DNA of 64,000 bases from Paenibacillus eucommiae (GCF_017874215.1 NZ_JAGGLB010000012.1:62001-126000); one strand, 5' to 3'. Shown: positions 32,036 through 40,879, numbered from the stretch's first letter. Made by a program: numbers and translations. The notes: generated from the letters alone by a model not told the origin.

Positions 32036-33334
32036 TTATAACAGCTGTTCAGCCTTCACGTACATCCGATGTGCAATGCCACGGATTTGCTCCATTTCTT
32101 CCGGTGTGGCCGTTTTCAAAGTTTCTTTGACAAGCGACTCGCATACATCGCGGGTTTTCGTATAATCATCAGGATCGAGCCCTCTTTTCTTGAGAAGCGC
32201 CGAAAGCCATGTTTTGCCATAGCTCGTGTGGATCGTTTCATCGGCCCAATCGAAATCCATATCATGCTGGCTCATTCTGTCGTTCATTTTCTCGAAATTT
32301 TTGATCCGGTCGATTTTCTTGCCAATATTTTTGGATTCAAAATAGAACAGCATCCCCAGCCGGTAGATCGGATCCTGACCGCGGCACGAATCAAAAATAT
32401 AAGTACCAAGCGGTAATTCTGCATCTTCGAAGCCCCATGATTTCAACCTTTCGTATCCCATCCTGCAGTGCCTGCTCTCGTCGTACAACCAACGGGCCGC
32501 ATCGTATATATAATCCCAGCCCAGCGTATCTGCAAATGCGCATAAAATAAATCCGGCATTCTCAACCGCCCAAACCTCGTTCATATGGCTTACAGCGCTG
32601 CGCAGCTGCAGCTGGAATCCGCTGCCGTAAGGGAACGTAGCATCGATATTATCCGGCCAATAAAACCGCACCGGAATGAACCGGTCCTCCCTGACAGCGA
32701 TTTCAGAAGGAACAAAAGCTTCGACAGCTTGAATACCTTCAACTTGATACGGTGTTTCCAGGCTGATTCCGCCAACTTGCTCCCATACATTCTTTTGCTG
32801 GTTGAACCACTGCTCCGCTACGCTGCGTTCAGCTTCCGGTGTGTGGTCCAATATAATAGGAATGAAGTTTTCAAGGTGCTCGATATGCTTCGTTTTCTCC
32901 TCGATCGCCAGCTCCATGAACCGGTAGGTCGGTCCGTCGCCAATCTCATCGGCAAGATCCAAATAGGAGCGATAGGCTTCCTTCATGGCCGGCTTAATTA
33001 ATCTGGACACCACCATCAAATAGGCTAATGCGCTTGGCGCATGCGTAACCGATTTCAAAAAATCAATCAGCGGCTGATCTTCGCCGGTTTCCAGAATACG
33101 GCTTGGGAATCTGAGCTCGAATACCCGTTCTCTGAGAGCATGACCTGTCATCGCATCTTCCCAAAGTAATTTCGGCAAGGTTGTTTTTATATCAAAATAC
33201 GGTATGCCCGGAAGCCAACCCGCCTGACCAACAACGAGCATCCGCTCACATAAATAAAATCTTTTGAGGATCACCGCAGTATCATACCTCATATACTTTC
33301 CTCGATGGACACCTGGTAAATAAGGGACCGACAT
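32036..33334 (-). CDS. Ferritin-like (putative di-iron) protein in a sugar operon
   Basis: 432 residues; ATG behind AAAGGAG. Soluble, all-helical. Ferritin-like signatures: EEKTKHIEH near 145-153, NEVWAVENAG (Glu253, Glu258), ESRH (Glu286, His289) and ETIH (Glu366, His369). The ExxH pairs are the usual ligands of a carboxylate-bridged di-iron site. I cannot assign a named enzyme. It is the first gene of the operon with deoC, a sugar kinase and the rbs transporter, so an oxidative or hydroxylating step on the sugar compound is a plausible but unproven role. Confidence 0.75.
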   Translation of the reverse strand: MSVPYLPGVHRGKYMRYDTAVILKRFYLCERMLVVGQAGWLPGIPYFDIKTTLPKLLWEDAMTGHALRERVFELRFPSRILETGEDQPLIDFLKSVTHAPSALAYLMVVSRLIKPAMKEAYRSYLDLADEIGDGPTYRFMELAIEEKTKHIEHLENFIPIILDHTPEAERSVAEQWFNQQKNVWEQVGGISLETPYQVEGIQAVEAFVPSEIAVREDRFIPVRFYWPDNIDATFPYGSGFQLQLRSAVSHMNEVWAVENAGFILCAFADTLGWDYIYDAARWLYDESRHCRMGYERLKSWGFEDAELPLGTYIFDSCRGQDPIYRLGMLFYFESKNIGKKIDRIKNFEKMNDRMSQHDMDFDWADETIHTSYGKTWLSALLKKRGLDPDDYTKTRDVCESLVKETLKTATPEEMEQIRGIAHRMYVKAEQLL

Positions 33335-33430
33335 ATCATCACTCCTTTGTTGTCTTTAAGCCATTCTTAAAAATAAGGGTTGAAAATAGAGGCACCGTTT
33401 CATATAATTGGTATACGTTTTCACTTGTAT

Positions 33431-33490
33431 ATATACCTCTATATACGTATATCCAAAAACATCATATAATAAGGACCCCAATTCTGTCAA
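33431..33490 (-). promoter_or_regulatory. Promoter and operator of the ribose-like operon
   Basis: Minus strand -35 TTGACA (33485-33490), 18-bp spacer, -10 TATGAT (33461-33466). Directly downstream lie a perfect 12-bp palindrome ATATACGTATAT (33441-33452) and the box ATATACCTCTATA (33431-33443, plus strand). The same 13-bp box occurs over the -10 of the gntR gene at 35663. The region also contains GGTATACG at 33411, toward the divergent TIM-barrel gene. Confidence 0.75.
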
Positions 33491-33537
33491 CACTTTAAGT
33501 AAGCGATTCCAAAAACAATCAATGAGGTGAGCGGTAC

Positions 33538-34434
33538 ATGAGTAATTATGTCAATAACAATGGGCTAAGCAGCAAAAGTTTACATGCACCCAGGGTCGAA
33601 TTCCAACAATCGTGGTGGGCCATGAGGGGAATCGGCCGAAACAATCGCGAATGGTCGATGGAAGAAAAATTCGAACATATCGCTGCTGCCGGATTCACAG
33701 GAATTCTCGGGCGCCTTCCCGAGCCTGAGCAGGCCGGACTGTGGCGGCGCAAGCTGGACGAATTCCGTTTCGGCTTTGGCGTCGAGGCGTTTCCCGAAAG
33801 CCGCGGACAATTCGCCGACTTCGTCCGGCAGGCCAAGGATTTCGGTGCTGATTATATCAGCGCCCAGGTCGCAAATTCTTTTGTAACCGGTTTGGACGCT
33901 ACCTCTTTATTAAATGGACTGATGGAAGAAGCCGCTCTTGCTGATATTCCATTTTTCGTGGAGACACACCGCGGTCGTATCACTCAGGATTTGCTGCGTA
34001 CTACCGAATATGTCCAGCAGCTCCCCAGCCTGCATCTGACGATCGACTTGTCCCACTATGTGCTGACAGGAGAAATATGGCGCGATGTAGAGAACATCGA
34101 CCCTTGGTTCGAACCGCTGCTCGAAAGAACAGCCTGCATACATGGGCGCATTTCCAATGGACAGCAAATTCAGGTCGATATCGGTGCTGGTGTTGGTGTT
34201 GGTGCCGATGCCGATCATCCGATGACCACCCATTTTGCACGCTGGTGGGAAAAAGCGATGCGACTTTGGCTGGCTAAGGCGAAAGCAGGCGACATCCTGC
34301 CGTTTGTATGCGAGCTCGGACCCGAGCCATATGCCATTCCCGCGATTCACCAGAATCGCTGGGAGCAATCACTCGTCGTGCAACAGTTGGCCCAGCGCAT
34401 ATGGAACAAGGTTTCTGGAAGCGATGGTCAGTAA
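33538..34434 (+). CDS. Sugar isomerase/epimerase-like TIM-barrel protein
   Basis: 298 residues; ATG behind GAGGTGAG. Xylose-isomerase-like AP endonuclease-2 fold with probable metal ligands Glu141 (FVETHRGR), Asp170 (TIDLSHY), His about 202 (CIHGRIS) and Glu about 259 (CELGPEP). It is divergent from the ribose-like operon and shares its operator region. Together with the kinase and aldolase it would complete an isomerase-kinase-aldolase route. A Gly/Val/Ala insert (GAGVGVGADAD, about 218-228) is coded by tandem GGTGYT-type hexamers, one of several such expansions in this window. Confidence 0.82.
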   Translation: MSNYVNNNGLSSKSLHAPRVEFQQSWWAMRGIGRNNREWSMEEKFEHIAAAGFTGILGRLPEPEQAGLWRRKLDEFRFGFGVEAFPESRGQFADFVRQAKDFGADYISAQVANSFVTGLDATSLLNGLMEEAALADIPFFVETHRGRITQDLLRTTEYVQQLPSLHLTIDLSHYVLTGEIWRDVENIDPWFEPLLERTACIHGRISNGQQIQVDIGAGVGVGADADHPMTTHFARWWEKAMRLWLAKAKAGDILPFVCELGPEPYAIPAIHQNRWEQSLVVQQLAQRIWNKVSGSDGQ

Positions 34435-34499
34435 ACTGAGTTTTTGTTTTTTTGAGGTTTTCGGCGTCCATAGGAGCAGAACGTGGGAGCAATTCGTTA

Positions 34500-34746
34500 C
34501 ATAACGATGTTTTTCATCGTTATGTGATACCATCCACGGCAAACTGGCGACTTAATGATGTTTTTCATCGCTAAATGCCCCTTTTATCCGTCGCCAAGGC
34601 TTTTTCTAGTCACATAACGATGTTTTTCATCGTTATGTGATACCATCTCCGGCAAATTGGCTACTTTATGATGTTTTTCATCGCTAAACGGCTCTATTAT
34701 CCGCCACCAAGGCTCTTTCTCTCCCAGTAATCATGTTTTTGATTCC
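34500..34746. repeat. Palindrome array (family B), locus 3, five copies
   Basis: Palindromes with GATG (or equivalent) at 34506, 34557, 34619, 34670 and 34732, giving steps of 51, 62, 51 and 62 bp. This is a 113-bp tandem unit (two nearly full copies, GTGATACCATC... and CCAAGGCT.TTTTCT shared) with two palindromes per unit. The last copy is degenerate. It lies between converging genes. Confidence 0.92.
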
Positions 34747-34831
34747 TACAACATCTCCGCACCTTATACCTAATTGCTGTGTCAAGAAACGTATGTATGC
34801 TAATATATAAGCTTGGTTTCAAGTGGGGCGT

Positions 34832-34884
34832 AAAAAAATCAAAAAATAAGCGATCAGCCCTTTGGAAAAGGCCGATCGCTTATT
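34832..34884 (-). terminator. Terminator of the GntR gene
   Basis: AATAAGCGATC.GCC / GGC.GATCGCTTATT stem, then TTTTGATTTTTTT on the minus strand. It may also end the plus-strand TIM-barrel transcript less efficiently. Confidence 0.88.
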
Positions 34885-34889
34885 TAAAT

Positions 34890-35630
34890 TCAGTGTCTCT
34901 TAAGAATCGAGGTCAGTTTAATTTGATCACTTCGTATCCAAATTCGTGAACATTCGATAGGCATGTCTGCCTCTGAGTAAATGACCTGCTCCAGGAAAAT
35001 AACCGGGGTTCCCTTTTCAATTTGCAGCATGTCCGCTGTTCGATCATCCGCACTTTTCGCTACAAAGGACCGTTTGCCCCAATCGATGACAACCTTATAA
35101 TCGTTCTCGATAATCGAAAACAGCGTATTTTTGGAAAAATCGAAGCGGTCCAGATTCGGAAATTTGCGCGCAGACAAATAGTTTTCCAGGAACACGACAG
35201 GCGTGCCTTCCAAGAAACGCAGCCGCTGAATCGCATATATTTTCTCATCTGGCTCAAGCTTCAATGATACCTTGATTTGAGCATTCGCTTCAACCAGCTG
35301 CACATCGAGCACCGAAGTCGTGAAATCCCGCTCATTCTCATACATCGTTTCGGCAATGGATACGAGTCTCTCCGCTAAGGAGGATTCAATCTGTTTGCCA
35401 ACGACAAACGTTCCTTTGCCATGAATTTGTACAAGGATGCCTTCATCGACTAAATTTTTCAAAGCCTGCTTGACGGTTCCACGACTGATCGACAAAGAGA
35501 CCGCTAAATCTGCTTCTGCAGGCAGCTTTTCCTTCGGCTTCCAATCTCCGTTTGCGATTTTGGTTTGAATCCAATTCTGCACCTGCACATAAAGCGGCTC
35601 AGGACCGAATTTATCTATAATGTTCTTCAC
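34890..35630 (-). CDS. GntR/HutC-type repressor with UTRA domain
   Basis: 246 residues; ATG at 35630 with AGGTGA just before. The N-terminal winged helix (about 10-75) has KEKLPAEADLAVSLSISRGTVKQALKNL, and the C-terminal UTRA ligand domain (about 95-240) has IQRLRFLEGTPVVFLENYL and the closing IWIRSDQIKL. It likely represses itself and the ribose-like operon through the ATATACCTCTATA box found at both promoters; a sugar phosphate would be the inducer. It lies 450 bp beyond the TIM-barrel gene. Confidence 0.9.
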   Translation of the reverse strand: MKNIIDKFGPEPLYVQVQNWIQTKIANGDWKPKEKLPAEADLAVSLSISRGTVKQALKNLVDEGILVQIHGKGTFVVGKQIESSLAERLVSIAETMYENERDFTTSVLDVQLVEANAQIKVSLKLEPDEKIYAIQRLRFLEGTPVVFLENYLSARKFPNLDRFDFSKNTLFSIIENDYKVVIDWGKRSFVAKSADDRTADMLQIEKGTPVIFLEQVIYSEADMPIECSRIWIRSDQIKLTSILKRH

Positions 35631-35640
35631 CTAATCACCC

Positions 35641-35698
35641 TTATATACGTTTATAGACTTAAATATACCTCTATAATCGTTATAAGGCAAGTCATCAA
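35641..35698 (-). promoter_or_regulatory. gntR promoter with operator boxes
   Basis: Minus strand -35 TTGATG (35693-35698), 17-bp spacer, -10 TATAGA (35670-35675). The box ATATACCTCTATA (35663-35675, plus strand) overlaps the -10. Dyads TATAATCGTTATA (35672-35684) and TATATACGTTTATA (35642-35655) flank it, a layout similar to the operon promoter at 33431. Confidence 0.72.
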
Positions 35699-35701
35699 AG
35701 C

Positions 35702-35737
35702 AAAAAAATGAACCTGTCCTACGAGAAACAGGCTCAT
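35702..35737 (-). terminator. Terminator of the methyltransferase gene
   Basis: ATGAGCCTGT/ACAGGTTCAT stem (one G-T) followed by TTTTTTT on the minus strand, 9 bp after the stop at 35746. Confidence 0.88.
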
Positions 35738-35745
35738 CCTGGTTT

Positions 35746-37881
35746 TTATCGCAGTTTTTCGATAACAATGATACAGGTACTATCCGGCAGCGGGACAACC
35801 TTCCCGTTCTCGTCCATCATCACGATTTTTTCCGCCAAAGCGTCTGAGTAGCCTGCCTGTAGAAAATGTCTGCTTTCTATGATCTTCGCCTGCCCGCCCA
35901 AGGTTTCACTAATGAAAGCCGTGTAGCCGCTGGGTGTGAAATAGCCAAACTGCTCCTGCACTTCGTGTACATAGGCTTCCTCACCCCACGTATAGGTATA
36001 CAGAAATTCCATAGCATCATTAACAGGTATCAGCACTTCATCCTCGTTCAACAATTCATAGCAGATGTTTCTGCCAGCAAAATCGCTCGCATAACGCCGA
36101 AGCCAGTCCATCCCGTCCTTGTGCAGAAAGCGAATACGCCGTTGTCCAGTAACAGGCTCCGTCATAATGCCGTCCCGGATGACAATCCGACCGCCCGGTG
36201 ATAAGACGTTGAACGCGCTTTGCAGCGCCGCCGCGACGGTATCGTGGTTAAATTTCTTACCGTTAAATTCAATATAGGAATACAGCTCATGCAAAATGGA
36301 GGAAAAAATAACCGTATCCACGCTGCCTGGCTGCATATAATCCTGCAGATTGAGCGCATCGCCCTTCATCACTTCCCAACGATGGCCTTCCAGCTGCTTT
36401 TTACGTTCCAATGCCTCTATGACATTTGTTGAAATATCTATGCCAATGGGCAGCTTGTCAGGCAGCTCCTGCTCAATAAGATCCAGCATGACGCCTCCGC
36501 CTGGGCCGATATCGATGACGCGGTTGCCTACGATATAGTCGAGTATGATTTTTTTGTAATCAGCCGTTTGGTTCATCGTCGCCAAATACGCTTCCTCATT
36601 ATGGAACCGGTCGTACGCATCCCGGCGCAGCTCGAACAAATCGAACAGCAGCAGCACAGCCTTCTCATAGAGGGGAGACTTCTCTGCTTCCACGCAAAAT
36701 TCAATCAGCTTTTCCGCAGCAGCCGAGAATTCGAAGGTGAAGAATAAGGTATCAGGAATATGCGGCTTTCGCTCCAGTCGGTGTGACAGATGAGACAGAT
36801 GCGATAGATGCGAAGATTGATTTGACTGCAAAGGCTGCGAACCCGCTCCCACTCCAGCTCCAGCTCCATTTAAGCATCCGGACTCCAGCTGTTCAGGTGA
36901 AAGATCCCGCAGATACTTCTCAATGATCCGCTTTTTGTATACATTAATTTTTTTTGCACCTTTGTAATCGTAGTACATGGAGCTCATTAGATGCTCGAAG
37001 CTGATGTGCCGGATTTGGGACAAATTATCTGCTTGGCGGACGAGCAGGAAAACCTTAACGAACTCCTCCAGGGAGAAGTCTTGAAGCGCTGGTTCCACAT
37101 ACCATAGCGTTTTGTCCGCTAGCGGCTGCAGCAGCTCATCCAGGTTGAACAAGTCTTGTAGCTTGGCATATTCGGCTTCGAAGTTTTCTCCCTTGCTAAT
37201 GGCCTCTGCTCTCATTTTGCGCAGCCTATTATTAACAGGAAGAGGCTCCTGGAGCTTGCCCTCAGCAATCCAGTCTACAATGTCCTCAACTTCCGTGCGT
37301 ACAGCTGCCCACAAATCCGCGGATACAGCGGCAATGATGCAATGATTTAAAGGTATGAGGAGGCTCTTCAGCTCTCCTGCAGACAGAAGCCCGTTCTCTA
37401 CTAAACTTGCTAGAGGGGCATTTTCATATAAAGAGACTTCCCCGCGAATATATTGGCCAATGAGTCCATGTGTTTCTATCAAAGCTTGAATAACAGCCGT
37501 TTTCTCACTGGATGCGCCATTCAAGCTGCCAGCATACAACTGTGCAGAGCCAACATTATGTACAAAAAGATTGATGCCCCCTTGCTGCCACAGCATGCGT
37601 TCGCGGAACGTTCCTCCTTTGGCCGTCTCCGACCAGACAAGTACCTCCTCCAGTACCTCTTTCATCCAAAAGGTAAGCGGCATACGATCCAGCAGCAGCA
37701 GCGTTCTCTCCACATAATCAAGGACCGGATTGGCATGAGCCAGCTCCTGAACTGACTGAATGCGTTCATAATTGACGATACGTTCTTCAGCGGATACGAT
37801 GTACTTCAACCAAATTTGATCGGTCAGCATACTCGCATCCCCTTGGCGATACCCGGCTATTGCCGTTAATGAATGCAGCAT
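35746..37881 (-). CDS. Large SAM-dependent methyltransferase
   Basis: 711 residues; ATG behind GGAGAG. The first 430 residues are helical and not assigned to a family. The class I methyltransferase fold follows: motif I VIDIGPGGGVMLDL at about 452-465, acidic GIDIST after the second strand, GDALNLQDY, and SVDTVIFSSILHELY. Between the parts is a linker with two short repeat expansions: GAGAGVGAG (hexamer repeats) and SHLSHLSHLSH (9-bp repeats near 36785). It sits next to an Fe-S-type regulator gene and is read the same way. The acceptor is unknown. Confidence 0.82.
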   Translation of the reverse strand: MLHSLTAIAGYRQGDASMLTDQIWLKYIVSAEERIVNYERIQSVQELAHANPVLDYVERTLLLLDRMPLTFWMKEVLEEVLVWSETAKGGTFRERMLWQQGGINLFVHNVGSAQLYAGSLNGASSEKTAVIQALIETHGLIGQYIRGEVSLYENAPLASLVENGLLSAGELKSLLIPLNHCIIAAVSADLWAAVRTEVEDIVDWIAEGKLQEPLPVNNRLRKMRAEAISKGENFEAEYAKLQDLFNLDELLQPLADKTLWYVEPALQDFSLEEFVKVFLLVRQADNLSQIRHISFEHLMSSMYYDYKGAKKINVYKKRIIEKYLRDLSPEQLESGCLNGAGAGVGAGSQPLQSNQSSHLSHLSHLSHRLERKPHIPDTLFFTFEFSAAAEKLIEFCVEAEKSPLYEKAVLLLFDLFELRRDAYDRFHNEEAYLATMNQTADYKKIILDYIVGNRVIDIGPGGGVMLDLIEQELPDKLPIGIDISTNVIEALERKKQLEGHRWEVMKGDALNLQDYMQPGSVDTVIFSSILHELYSYIEFNGKKFNHDTVAAALQSAFNVLSPGGRIVIRDGIMTEPVTGQRRIRFLHKDGMDWLRRYASDFAGRNICYELLNEDEVLIPVNDAMEFLYTYTWGEEAYVHEVQEQFGYFTPSGYTAFISETLGGQAKIIESRHFLQAGYSDALAEKIVMMDENGKVVPLPDSTCIIVIEKLR

Positions 37882-37901
37882 GACAACTCTCCTTCATATC
37901 A

Positions 37902-38633
37902 TTATGACAAGCTCTGCTCCAACTGCTGGGATATCAACCCTTCCAAGTTCTTGGGTATAATCCTGTAGACACACCGACTGCTGCCTGATAAAATGTGCTG
38001 GTTTCGCTCCACTGCCACACTATCGCCCAGTACCTGCTGAAGCATCTCTTTTTCTTTACTGCATATGCCCGCGCAAGCTTGTGCTGCTGCGCAGATAGGG
38101 CAATGCTTTTCTATAAAATAGAAGCTGCCATCCGCATTTTCAATCGTTTCCGCCATATATCCCTCAGTCGTACGCCACTCCGCAAGAGCCTTCAGCTGCT
38201 CGCTTAATGGTAAGCTCAGTGGGGCTTTATGCTGATATTCCTTCACCAGATTCCGGTTTCGGATTTCCAGCAGCTTGTTCAAGCCTTCTTCCCCAAAAGC
38301 TTCCCTCATGGAGTGAATTAAACTGACTGTAAGGTCAGCATGTCCATCCGGAAACAAACGGTTAGCCTCTGGTGTCAGCCTCCACATTTTGGCGGGACGC
38401 CCCATGGACCTCGGCTCTTCCTCAAACGTGACCAGCTTTTGCTCTTGCAAATTGTACAAATGCTGCCGCACAGCCATTCCGGACACACCAAGCAATGGTG
38501 CCAGCTGAAGGGCATCCATAGGCCCTTCCTGTTTCAATAGCTTCACAATAGCCCGGCTAGTCCTTTCGGCTTGGGAGGCTTTTTCTGCTTTTACTTCTTT
38601 TCCCGCTTTTCCTTGCGTCTCTCTTGTTTTCAT
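37902..38633 (-). CDS. HTH regulator with C-terminal cysteine cluster (SufR-like)
   Basis: 243 residues from the ATG at 38633 (AGGTG at 8 nt); a longer frame to 38774 crosses the promoter and is rejected. A winged helix near residues 30-90 has LLGVSGMAVRQHLYNLQEQKLV and GRPAKMWRLT. The C-terminal domain has CPIC, AQACAGICSKE and SGSSRCVYRI, giving four or five cysteines that in related SufR-type proteins hold an iron-sulfur cluster. It would sense redox state, iron or a reactive compound. It is divergent from an MFS exporter gene and precedes the methyltransferase. Confidence 0.85.
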   Translation of the reverse strand: MKTRETQGKAGKEVKAEKASQAERTSRAIVKLLKQEGPMDALQLAPLLGVSGMAVRQHLYNLQEQKLVTFEEEPRSMGRPAKMWRLTPEANRLFPDGHADLTVSLIHSMREAFGEEGLNKLLEIRNRNLVKEYQHKAPLSLPLSEQLKALAEWRTTEGYMAETIENADGSFYFIEKHCPICAAAQACAGICSKEKEMLQQVLGDSVAVERNQHILSGSSRCVYRIIPKNLEGLISQQLEQSLS

Positions 38634-38685
38634 TAGTTGGCACCTACTTTTCCAAAAACAAAATTGAAATAGGACTGTTACCCAC

Positions 38686-38781
38686 ATAGTAAAGAAACAT
38701 CTTGACAAAGTCAATATCGCGGGCTTACATTGAACATTATAAAGATTTATGTTTACTAAGTATCCGGATACCAAGTATACA
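38686..38781. promoter_or_regulatory. Divergent promoter region with two dyads
   Basis: Minus promoter: TTGACT (38709-38714), 17 bp, TACTAT (38686-38691). Plus candidates: TTGACA (38702-38707), 17 bp, TTACAT; and TTTACT (38752-38757), 18 bp, TATACA (38776-38781). A dyad TTGACAAAGTCAA covers both -35 boxes near 38702-38714. A perfect 12-bp palindrome GTATCCGGATAC (38760-38771) fills the spacer of the last promoter, a good operator position. Confidence 0.65.
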
Positions 38782-38817
38782 TAATTAAACTAGAGAAATG
38801 CATGGAGGCAGAGAATC

Positions 38818-40224
38818 ATGTCTGAAAGTAAAAGTATATTTAGCCCGCGTTACATCGCATTAACCATTGGTATCATACTCGCAGTTATGGCCGTCGGCTT
38901 CGAAGGCTTGGCCGTTACTACAGTGGCTCCAGCCATAGCGGGCGACTTAAATGGGATAGATTTATATGGTTGGATTTTTAGCGCCTACCTGCTTGCGCAA
39001 ATTGTTGGCACCTTGGTAGTTGGCCGCCTCATAGACCGCAGTGGACCGGCTTGGCCTTTCACGGTTGCGCTTATTGTATTTGCAGCTGGATTGATAATTG
39101 CAGCGCTGGCAGACAATATGATTGTTTTGATAGGATCCCGGGCTTTGCAGGGATTGGGTGCAGGGGCCATGATGACCTGTGTGTACACAGCCATATCCCT
39201 AAGCTACCCGGATGAGCTCCGCACGAAAATATTAGGTGCTTTTGGCACGGCCTATGTGCTGCCTTCCATGATTGGACCTTACGTTGCAGGCGTAATAGCT
39301 CAGCAGCTTTCATGGAGATTTGTGTTTTGGGGAGTACTTCCATTTCTGGTGCTGGCAGCCCTGCTGAGCCTTCCTGTCTTCAGGAAATTAAAATCTCCAG
39401 GTATACAAAAAGGCGGAGCAGGGGCCACTTTGTTCGCCATCTTACTAGCGATAGGTACAGGTTTGTTCCTGAGCGGCCTCGGCATGCTCCCGAAACCAAT
39501 GGGCATTCTGCTGCTGGCTGCCGGACTTGTTCTTATGGCACTTCCACTTCGCAAGCTGCTTCCAACAGGCACGCTGACCTTGCGCAGAGGCTTGCCGTCT
39601 ATTTTGGCAACACGCGGGCTATTTTTCGCAGCTTACGTCGGTACTCAGAACTTTCTAGTGCTTGCCTTAACAGAAATTAAAGGAATTGCCCCCGATATAG
39701 CCGGATTAATCGTAGCAAGCGCTGCGCTTAGCTGGTGCGCCGCTACCTATGTTCAATCCTACTGGGATTCAAAGGATAAAGGACAGGGCCGCAACAAACG
39801 GATCGCCCTTGGCGTAATCCTTATAGGAATTGGCATTGCCATTCTCTTCTGGGTACCTGCAGTCAGTATTCCGCTCGCAGTAATCGGTCAAATGATAACC
39901 GGAATTGGAATGGGCCTCGCTCATCCGACCAGCGGCGCCGTCGCTTTCACTAACGCGGGAGACGAAGGTGCCGGAAAAGTTTCAGCAAACCTGCAGTTCG
40001 CAGACTCCTTTACCCCCGGTATTGTCATCGGAATAAGTGGTGCGATAGTTGCTATTAGTCAAGCAGCGGGCATGTCTATGGAAGCCGGAATTATAGGCGC
40101 CATGGCACTTCATGTGATATTGATTGTATTGAGTCTGTTTGCGAGTATGCGTTCGAGAGCCAGCAAGTCCTTGAGTACATCCGCAAGCCAGGCTAATGGA
40201 GCTTCTGTTCAAGACACTGCCTGA
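38818..40224 (+). CDS. MFS multidrug exporter (DHA2-like)
   Basis: 468 residues; ATG behind GGAGGCAG. About 12-14 hydrophobic helices. Early motif: VTTVAPAIAGDLNG in the first loop; motif A-like GRLIDRSGPAWPF; the antiporter motif appears as GAFGTAYVLPSMIGPYVAGVI in helix 5. These mark a proton-driven drug exporter of the EmrB/QacA group. It is divergent from the Fe-S-type regulator, which probably represses it. Substrate not known. Confidence 0.92.
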   Translation: MSESKSIFSPRYIALTIGIILAVMAVGFEGLAVTTVAPAIAGDLNGIDLYGWIFSAYLLAQIVGTLVVGRLIDRSGPAWPFTVALIVFAAGLIIAALADNMIVLIGSRALQGLGAGAMMTCVYTAISLSYPDELRTKILGAFGTAYVLPSMIGPYVAGVIAQQLSWRFVFWGVLPFLVLAALLSLPVFRKLKSPGIQKGGAGATLFAILLAIGTGLFLSGLGMLPKPMGILLLAAGLVLMALPLRKLLPTGTLTLRRGLPSILATRGLFFAAYVGTQNFLVLALTEIKGIAPDIAGLIVASAALSWCAATYVQSYWDSKDKGQGRNKRIALGVILIGIGIAILFWVPAVSIPLAVIGQMITGIGMGLAHPTSGAVAFTNAGDEGAGKVSANLQFADSFTPGIVIGISGAIVAISQAAGMSMEAGIIGAMALHVILIVLSLFASMRSRASKSLSTSASQANGASVQDTA

Positions 40225-40330
40225 ACGCCTGTGAACAAATCATTGGTTCAGTTATTCTCATACAAGTATTGCAATTTCCAAACATTGTAATATACTTGAT
40301 TGAAAAATCTTTTATTGAGAGGTGTTTCCC

Positions 40331-40879
40331 GTGCAGCCTATATTTGAAACAGAAAGGTTACTTCTAAGACCATTTGAATTAACAGATGCAAGTAAAGTAC
40401 AGGAGCTCGCGGGAGATATAGAAGTAGCAAAAACAACCTTGTCCATTCCCTACCCCTATCCCGATGGAGCAGCTGAGTCTTGGATTAGCGGTTGCAAAGA
40501 GCGGTCACAAGAGGGTGTCGGCTTCACTTACGCCATAGTCAGTAAAGACAATCATAGCTTAATAGGTTGTATGAGTATTAATGTATCCAAGTCTCACAAA
40601 AGAGGTGAGCTTGCCTATTGGTTGGGAAAACCTTTTTGGGGACATGGTTATGCTACTGAGGCTGCCAGACGTTTGGTTGCATTCGGATTTAAGGAGTTGG
40701 ATTTAAACAAAGTATGGGCAGCTGCCATGACCAAAAATCCAGCCTCCTCCAATGTGATGAAAAAGGTTGGAATGAAATTGGAAGGACAATTTCAGCAGCA
40801 TATACTCAAGTGGAATGAATTTGAGGACTTGGTCTTTTACGGGCTAACCAAAAGGGATTACACCGATAGCATCCTATAG
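40331..40879 (+). CDS. GNAT N-acetyltransferase, RimJ/RimL type
   Basis: 182 residues from the GTG at 40331 (GAGAGGTG at 6-7 nt; another GTG at 40322 is less well placed). FETERLLLRPFELTDA at the start, GELAYWLGKPFWGHGYATEAARRLVAFGF (acetyl-CoA loop) near residue 95 and NPASSNVMKKVGMK near the end are typical for enzymes that acetylate ribosomal proteins or small amines. It stands alone after the MFS gene. Confidence 0.9.
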   Translation: MQPIFETERLLLRPFELTDASKVQELAGDIEVAKTTLSIPYPYPDGAAESWISGCKERSQEGVGFTYAIVSKDNHSLIGCMSINVSKSHKRGELAYWLGKPFWGHGYATEAARRLVAFGFKELDLNKVWAAAMTKNPASSNVMKKVGMKLEGQFQQHILKWNEFEDLVFYGLTKRDYTDSIL

